Below, one piece after another: positions 18,046 to 26,789 of a stretch of 64,000 nucleotides of DNA. Source of the stretch: Rhizobiaceae bacterium (GTDB lineage: Bacteria > Pseudomonadota > Alphaproteobacteria > Rhizobiales > Rhizobiaceae); contig JARGOF010000001.1 in the NCBI GenBank assembly GCA_029212415.1, forward strand, positions 248,001 through 312,000, given 5' to 3'. The position numbers were made by a program, and so were the translations under genes. Under the pieces are notes generated by a model. The model made no database searches. It saw nothing but the letters and a program-made list of their open reading frames with translations, and had not been told where the DNA came from. Numbering within the stretch: position 1 is the stretch's first letter; every line of letters begins with the position of its first letter.

Positions 18046-18228
18046 GACAGAAATCCTGGTCGGGATCGAAGGCGCGTCGTGTTGCCTGAGCAGGGAGGGA
18101 TGACCGATGCAAGCGCAGAATGTCCAGATGCATTGCGGAAAGTCCGGTTTTCATTGCCCCAGTCCGCTATGGTTCGTGGTACGTGTCACACGCCTATACC
18201 AAAGATCGATGATTATGGCCCATCTGAC

Positions 18229-18489
18229 CGGTTCGCTCAAACCCTGCAGGACCGTTTTGGCGCTGCATATCCGTTGCCTAAAAGCGTCATGCCGAAATGG
18301 CTGCTCTGGCTGACTGGTCCATTCGTCGGCATTCCACGCCGGACCGTGAGCGGCTCTGTCAACGTGCAGTGGAAAGGTGACAATTCCAAGGGCAAGCGCG
18401 AGTTGGGCATGACTTACCGTCCGCTGAAGCAGACCATGGAGGACATGTTCCAATATATGATCGACCAGGGCTATTTCGCCAAAGTCTGA
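18229..18489 (+). pseudogene. C-terminal remnant of an extended SDR (NAD-dependent epimerase/dihydroflavonol-reductase family)
   Basis: The 3' part of an ORF reads FAQTLQDRFGAAYPLPKSVM ... DNSKGKRELGMTYRPLKQTM ... MIDQGYFAK, the C-terminal substrate-domain signature of dihydroflavonol-reductase-like SDRs. The NAD-binding half (GxxGxxG) is absent and the DNA upstream (18046-18228) encodes nothing recognisable in this frame, so the gene is a truncated relic. An ATG at 18079 opens the frame but its first 50 codons lack family similarity. It directly follows the DmdA-like gene. Confidence 0.7.
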
Positions 18490-18641
18490 ATGAAGCGCAC
18501 TGCAATGACAACGGACTTGAAATTGCAGGACTTTGATTAATAATCAGGTCGGCTTCGTCACTGGCGCGAACCGACTGAACCTCAGCACGACCCCGGCGTT
18601 CTGACGGCTGCCTCATCAGGCGGAATCATCAAGCCGCCCCA

Positions 18642-19400
18642 TCATGCGGCACTGGGCATGTATTTGACGATGGCGTCTTTATAGCTGTCACGTTTTTTCC
18701 ATCGCGCGACCCAGGCCATGAAATTCGGGAACGTCTCGAAGGGAAAACTGTTGCGTTGGAACAGGGAATATTGCGGGATCCATGCGATATCAGCCAGAGT
18801 CATCTGATCGCCCAGAATCCATTCGTTTGCTGCCAGCCTGGCGTCGAGATCGGAAAATGTGTCCATCAGCGTTTTTTCTGCTGCCTGGATTTTTTCTTCA
18901 GCAATAAAGTTCTCACTCAGGGTTTCAGTGTGAAAATCGATGAGTGTCTGGTCCTGTTGAAGCTTCAGATATTGTTCCATGCTTTCGGGTGTTTTGGTGG
19001 GTTTCTTGTTGTTGCCGTAAACCCAGGTCTTGATCACCGATACGTGGTTTTTGCGGGTGAATTCCAGCAGTCTGTTCATCTCTGCGAGCCGTTCGGCGTC
19101 CTGTGGAATCATTGAGGGGCTGGGAAATTTTTCTTCCAGATATTCCAGGATATCCGCCGATTCATAGACGATGACGCCATCATGTATGATTGCCGGAACG
19201 AGCCCCTGAGGGTGGATATCGAAATAGTCCCGGGTCAGGTTTTCCTGGTTGCGGATGTCAACATATCGATCATTCCACGGAATGTTCTTTTCCTCCAGAA
19301 ACAATCGAATGCGCATCGAGCAATTGGATGTTGAATAGTGGAAGAGGTTAAGGCCTTTCATGCCCAGAATTTCAGGCGTGTCAGTTTTCCGTATGGGCAT
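18642..19400 (-). CDS. Glutathione S-transferase
   Basis: A 252-residue GST. The N-terminal thioredoxin-like domain contains LFHYSTSNCSMRIRLFLEE, VPAIIHDGVIVYESADILEY (the glutathione-binding cis-Pro and the Glu-Ser pair), and the C-terminal helical domain contains NEWILGDQMTLADIAWIPQ. Ser or Cys of the YSTSNC motif is the likely thiol-activating residue. The ATG at 19400 is preceded by GGAGTG at 7 bases; a GTG at 19409 is less likely. It is divergent from a MarR-family regulator with a palindromic site between them, so it is probably induced by an electrophile sensed by that regulator. Confidence 0.92.
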   Translation of the reverse strand: MPIRKTDTPEILGMKGLNLFHYSTSNCSMRIRLFLEEKNIPWNDRYVDIRNQENLTRDYFDIHPQGLVPAIIHDGVIVYESADILEYLEEKFPSPSMIPQDAERLAEMNRLLEFTRKNHVSVIKTWVYGNNKKPTKTPESMEQYLKLQQDQTLIDFHTETLSENFIAEEKIQAAEKTLMDTFSDLDARLAANEWILGDQMTLADIAWIPQYSLFQRNSFPFETFPNFMAWVARWKKRDSYKDAIVKYMPSAA

Positions 19401-19428
19401 GATTTTCACTCCAGTGGATCCACATTAT

Positions 19429-19446
19429 TATATGATTTGTCATATA
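19429..19446. promoter_or_regulatory. Predicted MarR-family operator
   Basis: A perfect inverted repeat TATATGA-TTTG-TCATATA (19429-19446) lies in the AT-rich gap between the divergent GST and MarR genes. Size and base composition fit a MarR dimer site. It overlaps another palindrome CATATATG (19441-19448). Confidence 0.6.
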
Positions 19447-19476
19447 TGTATTATCATGTTTATTATGGGCCAAGCA

Positions 19477-19983
19477 ATGACAGAAGGGCATACCCAAGTG
19501 AAATTTGATGATTTTGACAGCGAGGCGACGCCAAGCGGGTCAAGTTTTGTGGTCAAATCAATTCATCGCATGGCGACGATGCTTACACGCAGCACCGTGG
19601 CAGAACTGGCCGGAACCGGGCGGTTCAATCTTCCCGAATGGCGGGTTGTGGTCTGGTTGAACGCTTTGGGAACATCAAGCCAGCGCAGGCTGGTAGACCT
19701 GACCGGCGGTGAGCAGGCCCAGATCAGCCGCGTATTGTCAGACCTCGAACGTCGCGGTCTGGTGCAATCGGGGCAAAGCGCGCAGGACAAAAGGGCGCGC
19801 GTGTTTTCCCTGACTGCGCAGGGTGCCGATTCTTTTGCGGATGTCTGCCCTGATGTATCGCAATTGTATGGCCGGATAGATGCGGTGTTGAGTGAGGCCG
19901 AACTGGCGCAGTTCATCAACATGCTGAACCGTCTGGCTGATGCATTGCCCGGGGAGGAAAGTGGTTCAAGGCCGACGAGATAG
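19477..19983 (+). CDS. MarR-family transcriptional regulator
   Basis: A 168-residue winged-helix regulator. The recognition region reads TSSQRRLVDLTGGEQAQISR, followed by VLSDLERRGLVQSGQSAQDK and the wing RARVFSLTAQG; flanking helices provide dimerisation. Members bind palindromes and are released by small ligands or thiol oxidation. The start ATG 19477 is the best placed, with ATG 19465 four codons upstream also possible. Divergent from the GST gene, with a shared palindromic operator; autoregulation and control of the GST are likely. Confidence 0.9.
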   Translation: MTEGHTQVKFDDFDSEATPSGSSFVVKSIHRMATMLTRSTVAELAGTGRFNLPEWRVVVWLNALGTSSQRRLVDLTGGEQAQISRVLSDLERRGLVQSGQSAQDKRARVFSLTAQGADSFADVCPDVSQLYGRIDAVLSEAELAQFINMLNRLADALPGEESGSRPTR

Positions 19984-20063
19984 ACGGCGCTTTGTGGGCC
20001 TGCGTTCCCCACCATTGAGCGGCCTTATCAGTATCCGGGTGGAGCCGCCCCGATGCCGCGAGA

Positions 20064-20375
20064 TCAGCGGCAACAGGATTTCAGCTGCGGGTTTTCATTG
20101 CAGCAATCATCCATGAGAAACGTCAACAATGCGCCGATGCGCGCGAAATCAACCGTGTAACGCAGGCTGCGCGATTGTCTTTCGCTGTGAATAATCCCTG
20201 CATCCGATAGCGCAGCCAGGTGAAATGAGGCGCGCGATGGGCTCGCGCCGACCTTTCGGGCAATGTCTCCGGCGTTCAGACCGTCCGGACCTGCGATCAC
20301 CAGGGCCCGAATGACTTTCAGCCGGTCTGCATTGGACAGGGCCTGAAAGAGCGAAGCGGCTTCTTCCTCGTGCAT
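20064..20375 (-). CDS. ArsR-family transcriptional regulator
   Basis: A 103-residue winged-helix repressor. The sequence covers LFQALSNADRLKVIRALVIA, the HTH NAGDIARKVGASPSRASFHL and the wing HSERQSRSLRYTVD, ending in a Cys-rich tail DDCCNENPQLKSCCR. There is no classical alpha-3 ELCVC metal box, so the C-terminal Cys pairs are the candidate thiol or metalloid sensors. Divergent from a DUF6428 gene, with two TTCAA/TTGAA palindromes between. Decayed DNA of a paralogue lies at 11401-11523. Confidence 0.93.
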   Translation of the reverse strand: MHEEEAASLFQALSNADRLKVIRALVIAGPDGLNAGDIARKVGASPSRASFHLAALSDAGIIHSERQSRSLRYTVDFARIGALLTFLMDDCCNENPQLKSCCR

Positions 20376-20377
20376 AA

Positions 20378-20393
20378 TTCAAGACCTCTTGAA
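20378..20393. promoter_or_regulatory. ArsR operator 1
   Basis: A perfect palindrome TTCAAGA-CC-TCTTGAA lies 3 bases upstream of the arsR ATG. The TTCAA/TTGAA half-sites match typical ArsR-family operators. Binding here would block arsR translation start or transcription. Confidence 0.65.
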
Positions 20394-20418
20394 ATGATAT
20401 TCGAACTGTGTCATTTAT

Positions 20419-20438
20419 ATTTCAAGAAACATTGAAAT
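20419..20438. promoter_or_regulatory. ArsR operator 2
   Basis: An inverted repeat ATTTCAA-GAAACA-TTGAAAT with the same TTCAA/TTGAA half-sites as operator 1. It overlaps the upstream candidate ATG (20437) of the DUF6428 gene, which argues that the gene really starts at 20455 behind the site. Confidence 0.65.
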
Positions 20439-20454
20439 GAAAGAGAAAACGCAC

Positions 20455-20973
20455 ATGACTTTCGCCACACTGCTCTCCAGCCTCAAACCATTTGATGGCG
20501 CTGCCGCCCTGATCTTCGAAGTCGACGACCAGATAATCGGTGCCGGTTATCACGTCACGGAACTTCGCCATTCCGCGTCAACCGGCATCGACTGCGGCGG
20601 CAACGTCGAGACATGGCAGGAAGCCCGCCTGCAACTGCTTGACGGTCCCGGTGAAACGCATATGAGTCTGGGCAAATTCAGGACCATTGTGGAAAAGAGT
20701 CTCGACAGACTGCCGGAACTGGCTGATGCACCCCTGTTGGTCGAGTTTTCACCGGAGAATATGGGGCTCAAACTGATGGCTCCGGACGCACCCTTCATGA
20801 AGGATGGTCGGGTTTCTGTGAAACTTCGAGACTCAAGAGCGATGTGCAAACCTGCGCAGAAAAACATGGCGCTCGACGTATCGACAAATGCCTGTTGTAG
20901 CGTGCCCAGCGCTGCAAGCGCCTGCTCCGGTTCAGATACATCCGCAGTTTCTGCCTCTGCCTGTTGTGCATGA
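20455..20973 (+). CDS. DUF6428-family protein, Cys-rich C-terminus
   Basis: A 172-residue protein of unknown function. The core reads LSSLKPFDGAAALIFEVDDQ, GYHVTELRHSASTGIDCGGN, WQEARLQLLDG and SLDRLPELADAPLLVEFSPE, which matches proteins called DUF6428 that accompany ArsR regulators, from memory. The C-terminus adds Cys pairs (NACCSVPSAASACSG and ending SACCA), similar to the Cys-rich tail of the neighbouring ArsR protein, suggesting both see a thiophilic metal or metalloid. Start 20455 was chosen over ATG 20437 because the latter lies in the operator and AGAGAAA precedes 20455. Repressed by ArsR, by inference. Confidence 0.8.
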   Translation: MTFATLLSSLKPFDGAAALIFEVDDQIIGAGYHVTELRHSASTGIDCGGNVETWQEARLQLLDGPGETHMSLGKFRTIVEKSLDRLPELADAPLLVEFSPENMGLKLMAPDAPFMKDGRVSVKLRDSRAMCKPAQKNMALDVSTNACCSVPSAASACSGSDTSAVSASACCA

Positions 20974-21324
20974 TTGCCAATCGGCACTCTTGTAAACATT
21001 GGAATGAGGGGCGGCTGAGCGGGTTGCCAAGTGGCTCTGACAGCCGCCCCTTGGTGCACCTGTTGTGAAGGGCAATCAAGGTCGCCCGGCAAATATTGGG
21101 TCCGCACAAATGCTGCGCCGCGCACGAATGTAGGCTTTTGTTGGAACCAAATTTATCCTGAATGGAAAGGTTGGGCCGTGAGCGGCGATCCTGACGTCGC
21201 TCCGCCCTACCAAAGGGCTGCGCTACCGCGTTTCGACTGTGGGAGTGCCTTATTCCCGATTTTCGCATATCGTGTACGAATGTGATGAATCGTCAGCCAC
21301 CAATCGATACCAGGTCAAGATCAA
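20974..21324. other. Intergenic region without recognisable gene
   Basis: About 350 bases between the DUF6428 and DUF3592 genes. Weak ORFs here (for example 21031-21285) show no family pattern or ribosome binding site. Composition changes from GC-rich to AT-rich towards the DUF3592 gene, suggesting an insertion boundary near 21250-21320. Confidence 0.4.
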
Positions 21325-21783
21325 TTGTTTTCCAAGCCAACCAGTTTTTCGGATTTTCTTGTAAAATCTCTCAAGACGGTCCCGTATGTGGCTGTGTTGA
21401 GTGGAGCGGTTATTGGTTCATTAGGAATATATTTTAACTATACAGGAGGTGTATTTCAGAAAAATTCAAATGATGCGAAATTAAATATTGTAAAAATTGA
21501 AAGCAAGCGAGTGGTAGGTCGTGTTGTTTATAGACCTCGTTTTGAAGCTATTGGAGATTATGGGAAGTCAGTACAGTATTCAGGTCATGGATGGTTTAGA
21601 TACAAACCATATGAAAATGGTGATGTTGTTGATGGCAGAGTTAATTGGGCTACTGGTGAAATCAGAAGTATGGATATGATAACGTCGAGAGCGTCACTTG
21701 GCAAAAATTTCGCCGTGATTGGAAGCATAAACTTTCTTCTTGGTCTGATATTTTTTATGGGAAAGCGATGGCGCTTTTTTTGA
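21325..21783 (+). CDS. DUF3592-family membrane protein in AT-rich DNA
   Basis: A 152-residue protein with a membrane segment near residues 18-40 and another near 128-145. The soluble section between them reads VVGRVVYRPRFEAIGDYGKS followed by RYKPYENGDVVDGRVNWATG, the pattern of DUF3592 proteins (extracytoplasmic domain, two TM segments; unknown function). Codon use is visibly AT-rich (for example aaa, att, gat, ata), unlike neighbours, so horizontal acquisition is likely. The TTG start at 21325 is uncertain; no good ribosome binding site is seen. Confidence 0.7.
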   Translation: MFSKPTSFSDFLVKSLKTVPYVAVLSGAVIGSLGIYFNYTGGVFQKNSNDAKLNIVKIESKRVVGRVVYRPRFEAIGDYGKSVQYSGHGWFRYKPYENGDVVDGRVNWATGEIRSMDMITSRASLGKNFAVIGSINFLLGLIFFMGKRWRFF

Positions 21784-21897
21784 GGTCAAACGCTTTAAAA
21801 TGAAGATATAGGCCACCATTTGGTTGGCAGCTTATTATTCCAGCTTTCGATGGGGCATCATTCCATCGCGGCCCAATTTTCGAGAACGCGTTTTTCT

Positions 21898-23964
21898 CTA
21901 ACGCCCCTCTCTGTACCAGGTGCTGCCCAGCATCAGGAACAGCAAGGCCAGCCCGAAGAAACCGGCAAACAGGGGCAGGCGGTTTACGCCTGTCAGTTCT
22001 GTCTCGGAGGTCATCTTCAAAAACAGGCGGTCGGCGGATGCGCGGGGCACGCCCTTGATCGGCACGATGGTGGGGATGGATACATTGCCGTCGCCGGACG
22101 AAAGGCGCTTGACCAGGCCGCCTGTCTCGGCGGCGAGGGGGGCGAGCAATTTGGTGCTTGAAACGGTTGCGGCAAATTCCGGTGCATTGAGTGCGCCGAC
22201 ATGGACAAGTGTACGCCTGTCGCCATTCTCCACGTCGAACAGACCGTTTTCCTCGACGGCCAATTCGGCTTCAAACAGGCCGTCGGCTGTCTGCGTCAGA
22301 GGCAGAGTAATGCGTTCGCCGGAGGGCGTGGTGACAATGGCCAAGGGCGCTTCGTCGGACATGGTCTGCCGGGAGATGGTCAGCAGGTTTCCGGTGGAAT
22401 CGGCGCGCAGGGATTCTTCCTCGAGGGCCGGTTCCTTCATCAGCCAATGGGCAATGCGCCGATAGAGCGCCACATGCGGGCCGCCCCCCTCAAAGCCGCG
22501 CGCCCACAGCCAGCCCTGGTCGGACATCAACATGGCGACACGGCCTTCGCCAACGCGGTTGAGGATCAGCAATGGTTTGCCATCGGGACCATCAAGCACC
22601 GTGCTTTCCTCCGGCGCGTTGACATCGACCGCACGAAACCATCGTCCCCATTGCGGCGGCTCCAGGGCGGAACCGGGCAGGTCCCGGGTAACGGGATGTT
22701 TGCGCCCGGTGTCACTGAGGCGCGGATAAAAACCCGTTTCGGTGATGTCCCCGGTTGGAATGGCCGGCAGGACCGGCGCCAGCGGCGTATTGGCAATGGA
22801 ATCGCGGCCGGCATGTTCCGGGCCGGCGGCAATCAGCAGGGCGCCGCCATCTTCGACATATTGGGCGATATAGTCATAGTAGAGAACCGGCAGGACGCCG
22901 CGCCGCTGGTAGCGGTCAAAGACGATCAAATCAAACTGGCTGATCTTTTCGACAAACAATTCGCGTGTCGGAAAGGCAATGAGGGACAATTCGTCAATCG
23001 GCGTGCCGTCCTGCTTTTCCGGAGGGCGCAATATGGTGAAATGCACCAGATCCACCGATGTGTCGGATTTCAGCAGGTTGCGCCAGGCGCGCTCACCGCT
23101 ATGGGGCTCACCGGAAACCAGCAGCACCCGCAGGTTCTCGCGAATGCCATCCAGCACAGTGACGGCGCGGTTGTTGGTCAGGGAGACTTCCCCCTCCACC
23201 GGCTCGACCTGCAGTTCAACAATATTGTCCCCGGCATTTTCGACGTCGATATAGAGCTGTACAGTCGTGCCGACCGGCGCCAGTTCGCGGCTGTAGAATG
23301 CGCCGTTGAGGCGTACCGTGACTTCTGTCATCTGTGAGCCCTGGCCGCCATCATCATCGACCCGGTAGCTGATCTCCTGCTGCTCGCCGACAATGCCGAA
23401 GCGTGGTGCATTGATGAGCGATATCCGTCGGTCGATTTCCTCCGGCGAACCGGTAATCAGCCCGTGCACCGGGGCGTTGAAGCCAAGCGCTGCCGCGTCC
23501 TGCGGAATGTCATGGATCTGGCCATCGGTGATCATGATAGAACCGGCGATGCGTGACGTCGGCACGTCTTCCAAAGCCGCCGACAGGGCGCTGAACAAAT
23601 GCGTCGACGGGGTTTGGCTATAGGCGTCATTGCCAACCTCGATCACCCGCACGTCGAGCTGGGGCAGACGGTCAAGCTGCACCTTCAGGCGGGCCAGCGC
23701 GGCATCGCTCATCGCCGTGCGATCGGGCGCCGACTGGCTTTGGCTGCGGTCGACGACGACGGCGACGACACTGTCCAGAGGCTGGCGCTCCATCTGCAGC
23801 ACAACGGGATTGAGCAGTGCCAGACACAGGGCGCCGAGCGCCAGCGTGCGCAGAACCGCGCCGCGCACGCGTTGCCACAGGCCAAGAGCGGCAAGCAGAG
23901 CGCTGGCGGCAGCCAGCAACGCGATATAGAGCGGCGGTATGAGGGGTGAAAATTCTATCGACAT
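21898..23964 (-). CDS. Membrane protein with glutamine-amidotransferase-like domain, DUF4159/MoxR cluster
   Basis: A 688-residue protein with two N-terminal TM segments (about 10-30 and 37-55) and one near the C-terminus (LPLFAGFFGLALLFLMLGST). The N-terminal periplasmic part is VWA-like (VVAVVVDRSQS, SIMITDGQIHD); the middle part looks like a class I amidotransferase-fold domain (LIVFDRYQRRG, VEDGGALLIAAGPEH) without an evident catalytic Cys. It is last in a minus-strand operon MoxR-DUF58-DUF4159-this gene with gaps of a few bases. Such clusters are conserved in Hyphomicrobiales and have been linked to envelope assembly, by analogy with Bat proteins. Confidence 0.85.
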   Translation of the reverse strand: MSIEFSPLIPPLYIALLAAASALLAALGLWQRVRGAVLRTLALGALCLALLNPVVLQMERQPLDSVVAVVVDRSQSQSAPDRTAMSDAALARLKVQLDRLPQLDVRVIEVGNDAYSQTPSTHLFSALSAALEDVPTSRIAGSIMITDGQIHDIPQDAAALGFNAPVHGLITGSPEEIDRRISLINAPRFGIVGEQQEISYRVDDDGGQGSQMTEVTVRLNGAFYSRELAPVGTTVQLYIDVENAGDNIVELQVEPVEGEVSLTNNRAVTVLDGIRENLRVLLVSGEPHSGERAWRNLLKSDTSVDLVHFTILRPPEKQDGTPIDELSLIAFPTRELFVEKISQFDLIVFDRYQRRGVLPVLYYDYIAQYVEDGGALLIAAGPEHAGRDSIANTPLAPVLPAIPTGDITETGFYPRLSDTGRKHPVTRDLPGSALEPPQWGRWFRAVDVNAPEESTVLDGPDGKPLLILNRVGEGRVAMLMSDQGWLWARGFEGGGPHVALYRRIAHWLMKEPALEEESLRADSTGNLLTISRQTMSDEAPLAIVTTPSGERITLPLTQTADGLFEAELAVEENGLFDVENGDRRTLVHVGALNAPEFAATVSSTKLLAPLAAETGGLVKRLSSGDGNVSIPTIVPIKGVPRASADRLFLKMTSETELTGVNRLPLFAGFFGLALLFLMLGSTWYREGR

Positions 23965-23972
23965 GCCGCCCC

Positions 23973-26789
23973 CTATTGCCCAAGCCGCTCAAGCAGCGCC
24001 GGAATGTGGACCTGGTCGGCCTTGTAGTTGCCGGTCAGCATATACATCATGATGTTGACGCCGGCCCGGAAGGCGTGCTCACGCTGCACCGGATCGGGTG
24101 GCACGGTGGGAAAGACGGGTATGTTGTCTTCGTCTATGGCCCAGGCGCCGGCCAGATCATTGCCGGTGATGATGATGGATGAAACGCCGTCACCGGCGCG
24201 GGCCGGCCGATTGTCCGGACTGTCCGTTTCCGCTGCGGCCTCAACCCAAAGGGGGCTGCCGTTGTAGCGTCCGGGAAAATTGCTCAGAATGTAGAAGGCC
24301 TTGGTCAGCACATGATCGGAGGGAACGGGTTCGAGGGCTGGAATATCCAGTTCGGCGAGGATGGCGCGCAGGCGCGCTGTTTCCGGTGAAACCGCACCAT
24401 TGGCATTGAGACCGGCCAGGGCATCGCGGGTATCAAACAGCACCGTACCGCCGTTTTTCATGAATGTATCGACGCGCGCAATGGCTTCGGTGGATGGCGC
24501 ATCGGCGTCCGCCGATATTGGCCAGTAGAGCATCGAATAGAGCGACAGATTGTCAGCCTCCAGATCGACGGCGATGGGGTCACCGGGCTCCAGCGAGGTG
24601 CGATAGGTCAGGAAACGGGTCAGCCCGCTCATGCCAAGGCTGCTGGTGCGGTCCACCCGCGCGTCGCCGGTCAGCACATAGGCCAGATGGGTGCGATCAA
24701 GGGCGGCAAGAATATCCGCATCACCGGGCTTTGCATCGGAAGCCACTGCGGGCTGGAAGGTCTGCGCAGCAAAGGCCAGACACAGCAGCAGCATCGCGGC
24801 GCCGGCAGCAAGCCGGTGTCTTTTGCGCCCGGGCAGTGAGAAGGCGCCGGCCATGAACAGCACAATGAGGGTGTCGAGGATCAGCAGGGCCAGGGCAGCG
24901 GCCAGCAGATAGGGCGCCAGGTCGAGACTGCTGTCACCGGCATAGTCCGAGCGGTAGACGGGGCCTTCATAGGCGGGAAGTTCGAAAGCAGACAAAGTGT
25001 CGCTCGCTCCCATCAGATTGAGCGCCAGAAACCCGCTCTCCGTGCCATAGAGACCGGGGGGATTGTCAAAGCTGGCCTGCGGCACAGTGGATGCCTGTAA
25101 CTTCAGGGGTTGCGCAGCGCCTGCCGGCAGGGTGATGGCGCCATTGGCGGCCAGCAGACGATAGGGTGGCAGAATGGTTTCTTCGCCGGTTGCCTGTTGT
25201 CCACCGCTTGTGCGCGACAAAAGCACGGCGCGGCGCAGCATTTCGACAAATTGGCCCGATATCGGCAGGTCTGACCAGGTTGCCTCAGCCGTCACATGAA
25301 AGAGTATGATGCGGCCCTCGCCAAAGGCGCGGCTGGTCACCAGCGGGGTTCCGTCGGCAAGGCTCGCCCAGGTTCTCGACGCCAGATCGGGGGAGGGCTC
25401 GGCCAGAACCTGCCGGTTGACCGTCACGTCGTCCGGCCGTTTCATCCCGGCGAAAGCGCCGTCTTCGGAAAAGGCTGCCAGCGGCTGCGGCTCGCTCCAC
25501 GAAAGGGCGCCGCCAAGTGAGCGCTCACCGCGGCGCAATTCAACCGGTATGAACGGATCATCCCGGCTGCCACCGGCAAGTCTGGGGCCGGAGAATCGCA
25601 GCAGCAGGCCACCGCGGTTGATCCATTCAAGCAATTCTTCGCTGACCTCTTCGGGCACCGTGCCGATATCGGCCATGACCAGCACCGAGGGTCTTTGCTC
25701 GATCAATTCCCGGATACTGTCGGCAAGGTTTTCCGACTGCGGGACAATCAGATTGGCAAAGGGCTCCAGCGCGCGGGTCAGGTAGTAGAGTGGCGACAGC
25801 AAAGGTTGCGAAAGATCCAGCGGTTCAGCAGACAAAAGCCCGACACGCCGTCGCCGCGAATTTTCATCCAGCAGGTATCGCGTGCCGGCATTGGCCAGGC
25901 CGTCGACGGTGATGCTGGCAAAATCATTGCGCAATTCGAATGGGGCAGTCAGCAGTGCCTTGCCATCCAATGAACCTGCTTCAAAGATCAGTTCACCCTT
26001 GGCAATGGGGCGGCCCTGGCTGTCATTGGCGGCGATGGGGCGGGTTTCATTGCCGCGATCGTGCAGCCGCGTTGCGCGGATGGCAAAGCCGTTTGCCTCG
26101 TTCTCTGCGGCATTGAGTGCAATGGTGTTGGTGGCGGTTTTTTCAAAAAGGTAGATGTCAGCCGGATCCATGGCCACAAGGCCCTGCCAGTCCGCATCGC
26201 TATCGCCCTGCGCAAGACCGGAAGACAGAATGGCTAGCGTGCCGATTTTTTGCCCGGCAAGCGCGGTACGGATCGAGGCCAGAGCTTTTTTCGGGGTGCT
26301 GTTGAGCGGACGTGGCGCAGCCGCCTGCAGGCGTTCGCGCGCTTTTCCGGGCGTGTCCGGCGTTGCGTTGTGGGCATTTTCTGCCGTGAAAACGATCGAC
26401 ACCGGAATGTTTTCCGCTTCCGCATCATCAATCAGCCCATTGGCAACGGCTATACGCTTTTGCCAGTCTTCGGCTGTCGACCAGCCATTGTCCATGACGA
26501 GGACCAATGGGCCCGATGCATTGGCCTGGGTGCTGCGCGGGTTGAGCACTGGTTGCGCAAGCGCAATGACAATGAGAGCGGCGATCAACAGCCGCAAGGC
26601 TGTCAGCCACCAGGGGCTTTTTGAAGGCGTTTCCTGCTTTTTCAACACCCGGGCCAGGATGCGCAGTGGCGGAAAGATCTCGGATTTCGGGCGCGGCGGG
26701 GTCAGCCGCAAAAGCCACCATATGATCGGCAGGGCGATCAGTCCGAAAAGCAGGGCAGGTGCCCCGAACAGGATGGGCAAAACACTCAT
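23973..26789 (-). CDS. DUF4159-domain membrane protein with BatA-like N-terminus
   Basis: A 938-residue protein. Two N-terminal TM segments (about 8-26 and 60-80) with the BatA/double-TM motif LPIIWWLLRLTPPRPK, a long periplasmic VWA-like and amidotransferase-like region, two more TM segments (about 640-690, LDLAPYLLAAALALLILDTL), then a C-terminal DUF4159 domain (DILAALDRTHLAYVLTGDAR ... VNIMMYMLTGNYKADQVH). The start overlaps the stop of the DUF58 gene by 4 bases. Part of the MoxR-DUF58-DUF4159 operon; it probably acts with the AAA ATPase at the inner membrane. No enzymatic activity can be claimed. Confidence 0.9.
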   Translation of the reverse strand: MSVLPILFGAPALLFGLIALPIIWWLLRLTPPRPKSEIFPPLRILARVLKKQETPSKSPWWLTALRLLIAALIVIALAQPVLNPRSTQANASGPLVLVMDNGWSTAEDWQKRIAVANGLIDDAEAENIPVSIVFTAENAHNATPDTPGKARERLQAAAPRPLNSTPKKALASIRTALAGQKIGTLAILSSGLAQGDSDADWQGLVAMDPADIYLFEKTATNTIALNAAENEANGFAIRATRLHDRGNETRPIAANDSQGRPIAKGELIFEAGSLDGKALLTAPFELRNDFASITVDGLANAGTRYLLDENSRRRRVGLLSAEPLDLSQPLLSPLYYLTRALEPFANLIVPQSENLADSIRELIEQRPSVLVMADIGTVPEEVSEELLEWINRGGLLLRFSGPRLAGGSRDDPFIPVELRRGERSLGGALSWSEPQPLAAFSEDGAFAGMKRPDDVTVNRQVLAEPSPDLASRTWASLADGTPLVTSRAFGEGRIILFHVTAEATWSDLPISGQFVEMLRRAVLLSRTSGGQQATGEETILPPYRLLAANGAITLPAGAAQPLKLQASTVPQASFDNPPGLYGTESGFLALNLMGASDTLSAFELPAYEGPVYRSDYAGDSSLDLAPYLLAAALALLILDTLIVLFMAGAFSLPGRKRHRLAAGAAMLLLCLAFAAQTFQPAVASDAKPGDADILAALDRTHLAYVLTGDARVDRTSSLGMSGLTRFLTYRTSLEPGDPIAVDLEADNLSLYSMLYWPISADADAPSTEAIARVDTFMKNGGTVLFDTRDALAGLNANGAVSPETARLRAILAELDIPALEPVPSDHVLTKAFYILSNFPGRYNGSPLWVEAAAETDSPDNRPARAGDGVSSIIITGNDLAGAWAIDEDNIPVFPTVPPDPVQREHAFRAGVNIMMYMLTGNYKADQVHIPALLERLGQ

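Noticed and set aside
22201-23337. 378-codon ORF on the plus strand inside the membrane-protein gene at 21898-23964
   Set aside because: Antisense to a clearly conserved gene; no family pattern; typical of long shadow ORFs in GC-rich coding DNA.
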